From Sphingomonas_Q fennica_A (lineage in GTDB: Bacteria > Pseudomonadota > Alphaproteobacteria > Sphingomonadales > Sphingomonadaceae), in assembly GCA_036946415.1 (NCBI GenBank), contig JAQIJD010000012.1, positions 21,620-85,619 of the forward strand: DNA of 64,000 nt, written 5' to 3'. Made by a program: the position numbers and the translations under genes. Every line of letters starts with the position of its first letter. The first letter of the stretch is position 1. Under the pieces are notes generated by a model. It was not told where the DNA came from, did not search any database, and worked only from the letters and a program-made list of their open reading frames with translations. Positions 33,140 to 42,610 of the stretch are shown here, piece by piece.

Positions 33140-36100
33140 ATGCGCTTTCCCCATTTCTTCATCGATCGCCCGATCTTCGCGGCGGTCCTCTCGATCCTGA
33201 TCGTGATCGTCGGCGCGGTGGCCTATCCGTCGCTGCCGGTCGGCCAGTATCCCGAGATCGCCCCGCCGACGGTGGTGGTGAGCGCCACCTACCCCGGCGC
33301 CACCGCCGAAACCCTGTCCGCCACCGTCGCCGCCCCGCTGGAGGAGGCGATCAACGGCGTGGAGAACATGATCTACATGTCTTCCTCCTCCACGGGGGAC
33401 GGGACGCTGGCGATCACCGTCACCTTCGCGCAAGGGGCGGACGTCAACCAGGCGCAGGTGCTGGTGCAGAACCGGGTGGCGACGGCCGAGCCGCGCCTGC
33501 CGGAGGAGGTGCGCGCGATCGGCGTGACGGTGCGCAAGAATTCGCCCGATCTGCTGATGGTCGCGCAATTCACCTCGCCCGACAAGTCGCTCAGCCAGCA
33601 ATATATGGCCAATTACGTCACCTTGCAGGTGACGGACCGGATCACGCGCATTCCCGGCGTGGGCGGCACGCGATCGATCGGCGGGCGCGACTATAATATG
33701 CGCATCTGGATCGACCCCGGCCTCGCCGCCGGGCGCGACCTGACCGTTGACGAGGTGGTGGCGGCGATCCGCGCGCAGAATGCGCAGGTCGCGGCCGGAT
33801 CGATCGGGCAGGCGCCGTTCAACAAGGGCGGCACCGCCTTCCAGCTCGGCATCCAGACCGAGGGGCGGCTGACCAGCACCGAGGAATTCGGCAACATCAT
33901 CGTCAAGCGCGCCGAAAACGGCGCGCTGACCCGGCTGCGCGACGTCGCCCGGATCGAACTGGGTGCGCAGGATTACGGCACCAACGCGTATTACGGCGGC
34001 CGCGAATCGGTGGCGCTCGCCGTGCAGCAGCTGCCCGGATCGAACGCGCTGACCACCGCCGAGGCGGTCAAGAAGGAGCTGGCGACCCTCTCCAAATCCT
34101 TCCCGCCGGGCATGACCTACGACGTGCCCTACGACACCACCCTCTATGTCGAGGCGTCGATCGAGGCGGTGCAGCATACGCTGATCGAGGCGATCGTGCT
34201 GGTGGCGCTGGTGGTGCTGATCTTCCTGCAATCGTGGCGCGCGGCGATCATCCCGATCGTGGCGATCCCGATCTCGCTGGTGGGGGCGATGGCGGCACTG
34301 GCGGCCTTCGGCTTCTCGCTCAACACGCTGTCGCTGTTCGGCCTCGTCCTCGCGATCGGCATCGTCGTCGACGACGCGATCGTCGTCGTCGAGAATGTCG
34401 AGCGGCTGATGGAGGAGGAGGGCCTCTCCCCGCGCGAGGCGGCGCACCGGACGATGGATGAAGTGTCCGGCGCGCTGATCGCCATCGCGCTCGTGCTGTC
34501 GGGCGTGTTCGTGCCGACGATGTTCATCCCCGGCATCTCGGGGCAATTCTACCAGCAGTTCGCGCTGACGATCGTGTCCGCCACGATCATCTCCGCCTTC
34601 GTGTCGCTCACGCTCTCCCCGGCGCTGGCCGCGATCGTCCTGAAGCCGAAGCATGACGAGGAACCGCGCGCCGGCTGGCGCGGGCTGCCCGGCCGCTTCG
34701 CGCGCGGCTTCAACCGCGTGTTCGACCGGCTGTCGCACGGCTACGGCCGGGCGACGGCGCGGATCGTCAGGATGCTGGCGATCGTCGGCATCGTCTACGT
34801 GCTGCTGATCGGGCTGACCGGCTGGCGCTTCTGGGCGACGCCGACCGGCTTCATCCCGGCGCAGGATCAGGGCTATCTGATCGGCGTCCTCCAGCTGCCC
34901 CCCGGCTCCTCGCTGGAACGGACCGACGAGGTGCTGCGCCAGACGCTGACGACGCTGAAGGACGACCCCGCGGTCAAGACCTCGATCGCCTTCGCCGGCT
35001 TCGACGGCGCCACCTTCACCACCGCCTCCAACGCCGGCGCGATCTTCGTGATCCTGAAGGACCATGCCGACCGCAAGGACACGGCGGACGAGGTGACGGC
35101 GCGGCTCGGCAAGTCGTTCGGCGCGATCACCGCCGGCAACATGATCCTGGTGCCGCCGCCGCCCGTGTCGGGCATCGGCACCGGCGGCGGCTTCAAGATG
35201 ATGATCGAGGATCGCGACGGTGCGGGCTTCGCGGCGCTGGCGGCCGCGACCAACAAGGTTATGGCCGCCGCCAACCAGCAGCAGGGTCTGAGCCGCGTGT
35301 TCACCGTGTTCAATGTGGCGACGCCGCGGCTGCGCGCGAACATCGATCGGCCGCGCGCCGAGCAGATGGGCGTGCCGGTGCAGAACGTCTTCTCCACGCT
35401 CGGCACCTATCTGGGATCGAGCTACATCAACGACTTTAACTTCCTCGGCCGCACCTTCCGCGTGACGGCGCAGGCCGATGCGCCCTATCGCGACGACGTG
35501 GGCGACATCATGGCGCTGAAGACCCGCTCGACCACGGGCGGGATGGTGCCGCTCGCCTCGGTGATGAGCCTCGCCAACGAGAGCGGGCCGTATCGCGTGG
35601 TGCGCTACAACCTCTATCCCTCCGCCGAATTGCAGGGGGAGCCGGCGCCCGGCTATTCCAGCGGACAGGCGCTCAACCAGATGAAGAAGCTGGCGGACGA
35701 CATATTGCCGCAGGGCTTCGCCACCGAATGGACCGAGCTTGCCTACCAGCAGCAGCAGGCGGGCAATACCGCGGCGGTGGTGTTCGCGCTGGCCGTGGTG
35801 TTCGTCTTCCTGCTGCTCGCCGCGCAATATGAAAGCGTGGTGCTGCCGCTGGCGGTGATCCTGATCGTGCCGATGTGCCTGCTGGCGGCGATCCTGGGCG
35901 TGAACCTGATGGGGATGGACAACAACATCCTGACGCAGATCGGCCTCGTCGTGCTGATCGGCCTAGCCGCCAAGAATGCGATCCTGATCGTGGAATTCGC
36001 GCGGCAGGGCGAGGAGGAGGGGCTGACCGTGCGCGAGGCGGCCGAGCGCGCCGCCCACCAGCGTCTCCGCCCGATCGTGATGACCTCGATCGCCTTCATC

Positions 36101-36307
36101 CTCGGCGTGCTGCCGCTGGTGGTGGGCACGGGGCCGGGCGCCGAGATGCGGCGCGCGCTGGGCGTGGCGGTGTTCTTCGGGATGCTGGGCGTGACCGCCT
36201 TCGGCCTCGTCTTCACGCCGGCCTTCTACGTGGCGTCGCGGACGCTGGGCGATCGGGCGGCGCGCGTCTTCAGACGCAAAGGCAAGAGCGAGGAGGCGGC
36301 GGCATGA
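33140..36307 (+). CDS. RND efflux permease (HAE-1 family, AcrB-like)
   Basis: 1055 aa inner-membrane proton antiporter. First helix after FFIDRPIFAAVLSILIVIVG, large periplasmic loops, and the helix-4 proton-relay aspartates in GIVVDDAIVVVENVER; GRDYNMRIWIDP and the C-terminal LVVLIGLAAKNAILIVEFA are typical of the multidrug HAE-1 branch. Drug range cannot be told from sequence. The stop overlaps the next start (ATGA). Confidence 0.96.
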   Translation: MRFPHFFIDRPIFAAVLSILIVIVGAVAYPSLPVGQYPEIAPPTVVVSATYPGATAETLSATVAAPLEEAINGVENMIYMSSSSTGDGTLAITVTFAQGADVNQAQVLVQNRVATAEPRLPEEVRAIGVTVRKNSPDLLMVAQFTSPDKSLSQQYMANYVTLQVTDRITRIPGVGGTRSIGGRDYNMRIWIDPGLAAGRDLTVDEVVAAIRAQNAQVAAGSIGQAPFNKGGTAFQLGIQTEGRLTSTEEFGNIIVKRAENGALTRLRDVARIELGAQDYGTNAYYGGRESVALAVQQLPGSNALTTAEAVKKELATLSKSFPPGMTYDVPYDTTLYVEASIEAVQHTLIEAIVLVALVVLIFLQSWRAAIIPIVAIPISLVGAMAALAAFGFSLNTLSLFGLVLAIGIVVDDAIVVVENVERLMEEEGLSPREAAHRTMDEVSGALIAIALVLSGVFVPTMFIPGISGQFYQQFALTIVSATIISAFVSLTLSPALAAIVLKPKHDEEPRAGWRGLPGRFARGFNRVFDRLSHGYGRATARIVRMLAIVGIVYVLLIGLTGWRFWATPTGFIPAQDQGYLIGVLQLPPGSSLERTDEVLRQTLTTLKDDPAVKTSIAFAGFDGATFTTASNAGAIFVILKDHADRKDTADEVTARLGKSFGAITAGNMILVPPPPVSGIGTGGGFKMMIEDRDGAGFAALAAATNKVMAAANQQQGLSRVFTVFNVATPRLRANIDRPRAEQMGVPVQNVFSTLGTYLGSSYINDFNFLGRTFRVTAQADAPYRDDVGDIMALKTRSTTGGMVPLASVMSLANESGPYRVVRYNLYPSAELQGEPAPGYSSGQALNQMKKLADDILPQGFATEWTELAYQQQQAGNTAAVVFALAVVFVFLLLAAQYESVVLPLAVILIVPMCLLAAILGVNLMGMDNNILTQIGLVVLIGLAAKNAILIVEFARQGEEEGLTVREAAERAAHQRLRPIVMTSIAFILGVLPLVVGTGPGAEMRRALGVAVFFGMLGVTAFGLVFTPAFYVASRTLGDRAARVFRRKGKSEEAAA

Positions 36308-37797
36308 AGCGGCGGCTGGGGCTGATCGGCAGCGCGCTCGCGGCGCTGTCGCTGGGGGCCTGCGCGGCGGGCCCCGATTACGTGCGGCCCGAGACGCGGG
36401 TCACGGCGGCGGGCGATTTCGTCGACAGAGGCGGCACGACCGTGGCGACGCCCGCCGCCGCGGCGGACCCGCGCTGGTGGCGGCTCTATGACGATCCGAC
36501 GCTCGACCGGCTCGTCGCAGACGCGCTCGCCTACAATACCGACGTGCGGGCGGCGGTGGCGACGCTGCGGCAGGCGCGTGCCGTATTGTCCGAAGCGCGC
36601 ACCGCGCGGCTGCCGACGACCGACGCCAGCGCCTCCTACAACCGGCGGCGGATCGGCATCGCCGCGGTCGCCGGCAGCCTGCCCACCGCCGCACCCGGCA
36701 CGGGTGCGGGCACGCCCAGTCACTTCGATTTCGATTTCTTCCAGGCCGGCTTCGATGCGGCCTATGAGGTCGATCTGTTCGGGCGCGTCTCCCGCTCGGT
36801 CGAGGCGGCGCGCGGCGATACCGAGGCGGCGGCGGCCGATCTGGATGCGGCGCGGATCGCGGTGGCGGCGGAGGTGGCGCGCAGCTATGCGCTCGCCTGC
36901 GCCAATGCCGCGCAGGCCGATGTCGCGCGCGAGACGGCGGCGTTGCAGGATCGTACGCTCGATCTGACGCGCCGGCTGCTCGCGGGCGGGCGCGGCACGC
37001 AGCGCGAGGTCGATCAGGCGGCGGTGCTGGCCGAGAACGCCCGCGCCACCGTGCCGAGCTTCGAGGCGGAACGGCGCGCGGCGCTCTACGCGCTGGCGGC
37101 GCTGACCGGCCGCCCCCCGGCCGAGCTGGACCCGACCGCGGCGCAATGCCGGCAGGTGCCGCAGATCCGCGTCGCCATTCCGGTGGGCGACGGCGCGACT
37201 TTGCTCGCCCGCCGCCCGGACGTGCGCGGCGCGGAGCGGCGGCTGGCGGCGCAGACGGCGCGGATCGGCGTGGCGACGGCGGCGCTCTATCCCTCCATCT
37301 CGCTGGCCGGATCGACCACCCTCGGCAACCAGCGTTTCGGCGACCTGGCCAAATCCTCGTCCTTCGGCTTATCGCTGGGGCCGCTGATCTCGTGGCGCTT
37401 CCCCAACATCTCGGCGGCGCGGGCGCAGATCCGCCAGGCCGAGGCGGGGACCGAGGCGGCGCTGGCGCGCTTCGACGGGACGGTGCTGACCGCCCTGACG
37501 GAAACCGAACAGGCGCTGGCCCGCTACGCCGGCGCGATCGAGCGGATCGCGGCCCTCGGCCGGGCGGAGGGGGCGGCCAGCAACGCCGCCGCCATCTCCC
37601 GCCTGCGGTTCGATACGGGGCGCGACAGCTTCCTCCAGCTGCTCGATGCCGAACGCGATCGCGCCTCGGCGCGGACGGCGCTGGCGCAGGCGCAGCAGGC
37701 GGTGGTCGAATCGCAGGTGGCGCTGTTCCAGGCGCTGGGCGGCGGCTGGGAGAATGCGCCGCCCCCTGCCGGCACGAAGCCCGTCCGACAGCCCTGA
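36304..37797 (+). CDS. Outer-membrane efflux channel, NodT family lipoprotein
   Basis: 497 aa TolC/OprM-like channel. Lipobox LGACAAGPDYVRP, two OEP domains with long helices, and an internal repeat (LLARRPDVRGAERRLAAQTARIG). Co-translated with the permease (4-base overlap), completing a three-part pump. Converges 16 bp from the diguanylate cyclase gene. Confidence 0.94.
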   Translation: MKRRLGLIGSALAALSLGACAAGPDYVRPETRVTAAGDFVDRGGTTVATPAAAADPRWWRLYDDPTLDRLVADALAYNTDVRAAVATLRQARAVLSEARTARLPTTDASASYNRRRIGIAAVAGSLPTAAPGTGAGTPSHFDFDFFQAGFDAAYEVDLFGRVSRSVEAARGDTEAAAADLDAARIAVAAEVARSYALACANAAQADVARETAALQDRTLDLTRRLLAGGRGTQREVDQAAVLAENARATVPSFEAERRAALYALAALTGRPPAELDPTAAQCRQVPQIRVAIPVGDGATLLARRPDVRGAERRLAAQTARIGVATAALYPSISLAGSTTLGNQRFGDLAKSSSFGLSLGPLISWRFPNISAARAQIRQAEAGTEAALARFDGTVLTALTETEQALARYAGAIERIAALGRAEGAASNAAAISRLRFDTGRDSFLQLLDAERDRASARTALAQAQQAVVESQVALFQALGGGWENAPPPAGTKPVRQP

Positions 37798-37813
37798 GGC
37801 CGCGCCGCCGGGG

Positions 37814-39646
37814 TCAATGCTCCCCGGCGGGCGCCTCGGCCACGCATAGCCGGTCCCGCCCGGTGCGCTTGGCCTGATAGAGCGCCGTATCGGCCTGGGC
37901 CAGCAGGCGCAGCGGCGACAGGCCGGGCGCGAAGGCGGCGAGGCCGACGCTGACCGTGACGGTGGGCAGGTGATCGAGCGCCGCCGGCCGGTCCGCCACC
38001 GCCGCCCGCACGCGTGCGGCCACGGCGATGGCGTGCGCGGTCTCGGCACCCGGCATCAGCAGCGCGAACTCCTCGCCGCCGACCCGCGCAAGCAGGTCGC
38101 CCGAGCGGAGCGCGCGCCCCGCCGCCTCGGCGATGTGGCGCAGCATGTCGTCCCCGGCGAGGTGGCCGTAGGCATCGTTGACGCGCTTGAAGTGATCGAC
38201 GTCGAAGATCGCCAGCGACAGCGGCCGGCCACCGTCCGCGGCATGGCGCACCTCGCGTTCCAGCCGGCGCAGGAAGTGACGGCGGTTGGCCAGGCCGGTC
38301 AGCTCGTCGGTATCGGCCTGGACGCGCGCTTCGGCGGCGGCGCGCTGGGCGTCCTCCGCCAGCAGCCGGTAGCGCCGCTCGCTTTCGGCCAGCGCTTGTT
38401 CGGCGCGCACCCGATCGGTCACGTCGCGGATCAGGCCGAAGGTGCCGCCGGCCCCCTCGCCCTGATCGGGATTGAGGCGGACCGCGACGTGCAGCCAGAC
38501 GGAGTCGCCGCTGCCGAGAGCGGCGCGCGCCTCGAACTCGGCATCCTGTATCTCTCCGGCCAGCAAAGGGCGGACCGCACGGACGGCGCGGCGCCAGTCC
38601 CGCCGGTCGATGAGGTGGAGGGCGGGGACGCCCAGGCTGTCCTCGATCGACCGGCCGGTGACGGTTTCCCACGCGGGGTTGAGGAAGGTCCAGCGGCCGC
38701 GTCCGTCCGTCGCGAACAGCACCCCCGTCGCACGATCGACGACGCGGCGGTGGAACCGCTCGCTGTCGACCAGGTGGCGCGCCTGGCGGCGGGCGGCGGC
38801 GGCGTGGGCGGCCATCGGCATCGTCGCGACGAAGCAGGCGGCGATGTAGAATTGGCAGAAGAGCACGGGCAGGATGTCGTCCGACGCGGTCCGCGGGATC
38901 GGCCCCAGCCCCATCGCCGTGGCCGCCGCCGTAACCCCGGCGATCACCGCCATGCCCAGCGTCGCCCCAAGCAGGCCGCCTCGATAGGTGAGGAAGGACA
39001 GCGCCGCGAGCGGCAGGAAGAGGAGCGGGAAACGGTTCTGCGCGAAACAGAGGATGGTGAGCGCACAGAGCGCCGTCAGCGACGCCGCGACCTCGGCGGC
39101 ATGGCGGCGCACGATCCACGGGCGCGGCAGCGATGCGGCTTGCAGGGCGAACAGGGTGAACGGCGTCACCACCAGCATCCCCAGCGCATCCGTCGCGAAC
39201 CACAGCAGCCAGTCGCGCTGTTCGCTGCTGACCGCCAGCGTCACCCCCGCGCCCGCCGCCGCCGTGACGAGCGCGACCGCGCAGAAGCGGTAGAGGTGGC
39301 GCAATTCCGTCAGGTCGAGCCGGGCGCCGCACAGACGGCCGATCAGCGTCAGCGCCAGCCACACCTCGCCCAGATTGGCGGCGGTGAAGAGAATCGCGCT
39401 GGAGACGGGATAGCCCGCCTGGAGGTTGCCGATCAGGCTGGCGGCCATCGCGCCGGGCACCACGCGCCAGCGCGTCGCCGCGGGCAGCCACAGCATCACG
39501 CCGACGAGGAAGCCGGTGCACGCCCAGACGAGCGCCGAGCCGTCCGCCGAACGGGCGGCGGTGAAGGCGAATATCGCGCCCGCATAATAGATCAGGGCGA
39601 CGGCGATCGGGGCGATCAGCCTTTCCAGCCCGAACGATCTGCGCAT
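37814..39646 (-). CDS. MASE1-PAS-GGDEF diguanylate cyclase
   Basis: About 610 aa from ATG 39646 (purine-rich site about 12 bases upstream; a GTG at 39715 is a longer alternative). Eight or so hydrophobic segments over residues 1-290 match the MASE1 sensor. A PAS domain follows (FLNPAWETVTGRSIED), then a C-terminal GGDEF domain with DVDHFKRVNDAYGH and an intact GGEEF site. No EAL domain, so it should only make c-di-GMP. It stands alone, convergent with the efflux operon. Confidence 0.92.
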   Translation of the reverse strand: MRRSFGLERLIAPIAVALIYYAGAIFAFTAARSADGSALVWACTGFLVGVMLWLPAATRWRVVPGAMAASLIGNLQAGYPVSSAILFTAANLGEVWLALTLIGRLCGARLDLTELRHLYRFCAVALVTAAAGAGVTLAVSSEQRDWLLWFATDALGMLVVTPFTLFALQAASLPRPWIVRRHAAEVAASLTALCALTILCFAQNRFPLLFLPLAALSFLTYRGGLLGATLGMAVIAGVTAAATAMGLGPIPRTASDDILPVLFCQFYIAACFVATMPMAAHAAAARRQARHLVDSERFHRRVVDRATGVLFATDGRGRWTFLNPAWETVTGRSIEDSLGVPALHLIDRRDWRRAVRAVRPLLAGEIQDAEFEARAALGSGDSVWLHVAVRLNPDQGEGAGGTFGLIRDVTDRVRAEQALAESERRYRLLAEDAQRAAAEARVQADTDELTGLANRRHFLRRLEREVRHAADGGRPLSLAIFDVDHFKRVNDAYGHLAGDDMLRHIAEAAGRALRSGDLLARVGGEEFALLMPGAETAHAIAVAARVRAAVADRPAALDHLPTVTVSVGLAAFAPGLSPLRLLAQADTALYQAKRTGRDRLCVAEAPAGEH

Positions 39647-39772
39647 TCGCGTCGGCACCTTTCCCGTGATGCGTGCGCTGTGGCACCGGGGGTTGAGGAA
39701 AAGCTTAACGCGCACCGGCCGCGGCGCACCGCGGCGATCGGAACCCGCCCCTTTCGCTTCGGTTATGGCCTG

Positions 39773-40501
39773 ATGGCAACACGTTTATTCCATGTGTCCG
39801 ATCTGCACTTCGGCCGTGCGGACCAGCAGGCGCTCGACTGGTTCGCGGGGCTGGTGCGCAGCGAGCGCCCCGATGCGGTGATCTGCACGGGCGATCTGAC
39901 GATGCGGGCGCGGCGCGAGGAATATGCCGCCGCCGCCGCCTGGCTGGCCGCGCTCGACGTGCCGGTGACGGTCGAACCCGGCAACCACGACCTGCCGCTC
40001 TACAACCTCCCGGCGCGATTGTTCGCCCCCTATCGGCGCTACCGGAAGGTGGAGCGGGCGGTGGAACGGCCGCTGGACGTGAAGGGGCTGTGGCTGGTGC
40101 CGCTGAAGACGACGCGGCGGTTCCAGTTCCGCAACTGGTCCCACGGCGCGGTCAGCCGCAGCGGCTTGCGCGTCGCGCTCGATCTGCTCGCGCGATGCCC
40201 GGCCGGGCGGCTGCCGATCGTCGCCTGCCACCATCCGCTGATCCGCACCAATTTCGAGGGCCATGGCGATACCGACGGGGGTGCCGAGGCGCTCAAGGCG
40301 CTGGCCGAGGCGGGGGCGGTCGCGATTCTGTCCGGCCACGTCCACGATGCCTTCGACGTGCCGTGGAGCGGCACGGGCCGCACCGTCCGCCTGATCGGCG
40401 CGGGCACCCTGTCCGAACGGCTGCGCAGCACCCCGCCCTCGTTCAACGAACTGCGGATCGACGACGGCGCGCTCGAAGTGACCCCGCGGGTGCTCGGCTA
40501 G
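39773..40501 (+). CDS. Calcineurin-like metallophosphoesterase
   Basis: 242 aa. Metal-binding motifs in order: HVSDLHFG, CTGDLTMRA, GNHDLPL, CHHPL and GHVHD, as in the MPP superfamily with two metal ions. Cytoplasmic; no signal peptide. Substrate is unknown (cAMP/2',3'-cyclic nucleotide, Nudix-like or lipid-A type are all possible). Its end overlaps the converging purB end by 4 bases. Confidence 0.9.
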   Translation: MATRLFHVSDLHFGRADQQALDWFAGLVRSERPDAVICTGDLTMRARREEYAAAAAWLAALDVPVTVEPGNHDLPLYNLPARLFAPYRRYRKVERAVERPLDVKGLWLVPLKTTRRFQFRNWSHGAVSRSGLRVALDLLARCPAGRLPIVACHHPLIRTNFEGHGDTDGGAEALKALAEAGAVAILSGHVHDAFDVPWSGTGRTVRLIGAGTLSERLRSTPPSFNELRIDDGALEVTPRVLG

Positions 40502-41811
40502 GAGGCCGCGCCGAACACCCGCGTGAAGATCGTATCGACCTGCTTCAGGTGGTAGCCGAGATCGAACCGCGCCTCGAGCGCGGCATCGTCCAGCGGCACC
40601 TCCGGATCGGCCTTCAGCAGATCGAGCAGGGAGAGGGCGCCGTCCGATTCCCACACCTTCATCGCGTTGCGCTGAACGAGGCGGTAGGCATCCTCGCGGC
40701 TGACGCCGGCCTGCGTCAGCGCCAGCAGCACGCGTTGCGAATGGACGAGACCGCCCATCCGGTTGAGGTTCTTCTCCATCCGCTCGGGGTAGACGACCAG
40801 CTTGTCGATCACCCCGGTCAGCCGGGCGAGCGCGAAATCGAGCGTGATCGTGGCATCCGGGCCGATATAGCGTTCGACCGAGGAGTGGCTGATGTCCCGC
40901 TCGTGCCAGAGCGCGACATTCTCGAGCGCGGGCGTGACGTAGCCGCGCACCATGCGGGCGAGGCCGGTGAGATTCTCGGTCAGCACCGGGTTGCGCTTGT
41001 GCGGCATCGCCGACGAGCCCTTCTGGCCGGGCGAGAAATATTCCTCCGCCTCCAGCACCTCGGTCCGTTGCAGGTGACGCACCTCGGTCGCCAGCCGCTC
41101 GATCGAGGAGGCGATGACGCCGAGCGTCGCGAAAAACATCGCATGCCGGTCGCGCGGGATGACCTGGGTGGAGACCGGCTCGACCGCGAGGCCCATCTTG
41201 TCCGCCACATAAGCTTCGACGAACGGATCGATATTGGCGAAGGTGCCGACCGCGCCGGAAATGGCGCAGGTCGCGATTTCGGCGCGTGCCGCGACCAGCC
41301 GGGCGCGGTTGCGGTCGAACTCGGCATAGGCCTGCGCCAGCTTCAGCCCGAAGGTGACGGGTTCGGCATGGATGCCGTGGCTGCGGCCGATCGTGGGCGT
41401 GTGGCGATGCTCCTCGGCACGGCGGCGGAGGGCGGCGAGCAGCGCGTCGAGATCGGCGATCAGCAGGTCGCTGGCGCGGGCGAGCTGGACGGCGAGGCAG
41501 GTGTCCAGCACGTCCGACGAGGTCATGCCCTGATGGAGGAAGCGCGCTTCCGGCCCGGTCCGTTCGGAGACGTGGGTGAGGAAGGCGATCACGTCATGCT
41601 TGGTCTCGGCCTCGATCGCGTCGATCCGGGCGATGTCGAACGGGCCGGCGGCGGCGTCCGCCTCCCAGATGCGCTTCGCCGCCTCCTTCGGCACGACGCC
41701 CAGTTCGGCGAGCGCATCGGTGGCGTGGGCCTCGATCTCGAACCAGATGCGGAACCGCGCCTCCGGCGTCCAGATCGCCGTCATCTGCGGGCGGGCGTAG
41801 CGCGGGATCAT
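40498..41811 (-). CDS. purB: Adenylosuccinate lyase
   Basis: 437 aa. Acts twice in purine synthesis, splitting SAICAR and adenylosuccinate. Fumarase/aspartase signature GSSAMPHKRNP; also MTSSDVLDTCLAVQL, IGRSHGIHAEP and ERDISHSSVER. ATG at 41811 has an aggaga site 6 bases upstream, better than the in-frame start at 41850. Confidence 0.97.
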   Translation of the reverse strand: MIPRYARPQMTAIWTPEARFRIWFEIEAHATDALAELGVVPKEAAKRIWEADAAAGPFDIARIDAIEAETKHDVIAFLTHVSERTGPEARFLHQGMTSSDVLDTCLAVQLARASDLLIADLDALLAALRRRAEEHRHTPTIGRSHGIHAEPVTFGLKLAQAYAEFDRNRARLVAARAEIATCAISGAVGTFANIDPFVEAYVADKMGLAVEPVSTQVIPRDRHAMFFATLGVIASSIERLATEVRHLQRTEVLEAEEYFSPGQKGSSAMPHKRNPVLTENLTGLARMVRGYVTPALENVALWHERDISHSSVERYIGPDATITLDFALARLTGVIDKLVVYPERMEKNLNRMGGLVHSQRVLLALTQAGVSREDAYRLVQRNAMKVWESDGALSLLDLLKADPEVPLDDAALEARFDLGYHLKQVDTIFTRVFGAAS

Positions 41812-41860
41812 CACTTTCTCCTGGGGCGTCGGGCGCGGGCCGCCTAGCAAAGCGGGGGGG

Positions 41861-42556
41861 TTACAACAACCCGAGGGCGCGGAAGCTGGCGTGGCCGGAG
41901 GCGCCGATCACGACATGATCGTGAACCGCGATGCCGAGCGGTTTCAGCGCGGCGGCGATCTCGCGCGTCAGGGCGATGTCGGCGCGGCTGGGGCTGGGAT
42001 CGCCCGAAGGATGGTTGTGGACGAGGACGATCGCGGCGGCGTTCAGCTCGAGCGCGCGGCGGACGATCTCGCGGACGTGGACGGCGGCCTGATCGATCGA
42101 TCCTTCCGAGGCGATCTCGTCGCGGATCAGCATGTTGCGGGTGTTGAGATGGAGGACGCGGACGCATTCGGTGGCGCGGTGCGCCATATCGATGTGGAGG
42201 TAATCGAGCAGCGCCTGCCAGCCGGACAGGATCGGCCGCGCCGCCACTTCGGCGGAGAGTTTCCGGCGCGCCGCCACGTCGGCGATGCGGATCGCGGCGG
42301 CGGCGACGTCCGACAGGCCGGCGCGGCGCAGGCTTTCCGCATCCGCCGAAAGCAGCGCCCCGATCCCGCCGAACTCCGCCAGCAGCGCGCGGGCGAGCGG
42401 CTTGGTATCGCGGCGCGGGATGCTGAGCGCGAGCAGATATTCGATCACCTCATGATCGAGCAGCGCATCCGCCCCCTGGCCCAGCAGGCGTTCGCGCAGG
42501 CGGGCGCGGTGGCCGCTGGTATCGGCCGCTGCGGCCTCGCGTCGGGCGTCGTCCAT
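41861..42556 (-). CDS. radC: RadC family JAB-domain protein
   Basis: 231 aa. N-terminal helix-hairpin-helix-like part and a C-terminal JAMM/MPN+ domain with the metal motif VLVHNHPSGDPSPSRAD and an upstream Glu. Despite the name, a direct role in DNA repair is not established. Stands alone upstream of purB. Confidence 0.92.
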   Translation of the reverse strand: MDDARREAAAADTSGHRARLRERLLGQGADALLDHEVIEYLLALSIPRRDTKPLARALLAEFGGIGALLSADAESLRRAGLSDVAAAAIRIADVAARRKLSAEVAARPILSGWQALLDYLHIDMAHRATECVRVLHLNTRNMLIRDEIASEGSIDQAAVHVREIVRRALELNAAAIVLVHNHPSGDPSPSRADIALTREIAAALKPLGIAVHDHVVIGASGHASFRALGLL

Positions 42557-42610
42557 CGGACGAAGCCTAGCGGCTGGCGGGGCGGCGGCAAATAGGGCTA
42601 AGCGGGGCGG

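Noticed and set aside
33053..35827. Long open frame of 924 codons on the minus strand opposite the RND permease
   Set aside because: Shadow of the high-GC plus-strand gene: low-complexity Arg/His/Gly-rich translation, no domains, and the plus strand carries a clear RND protein.
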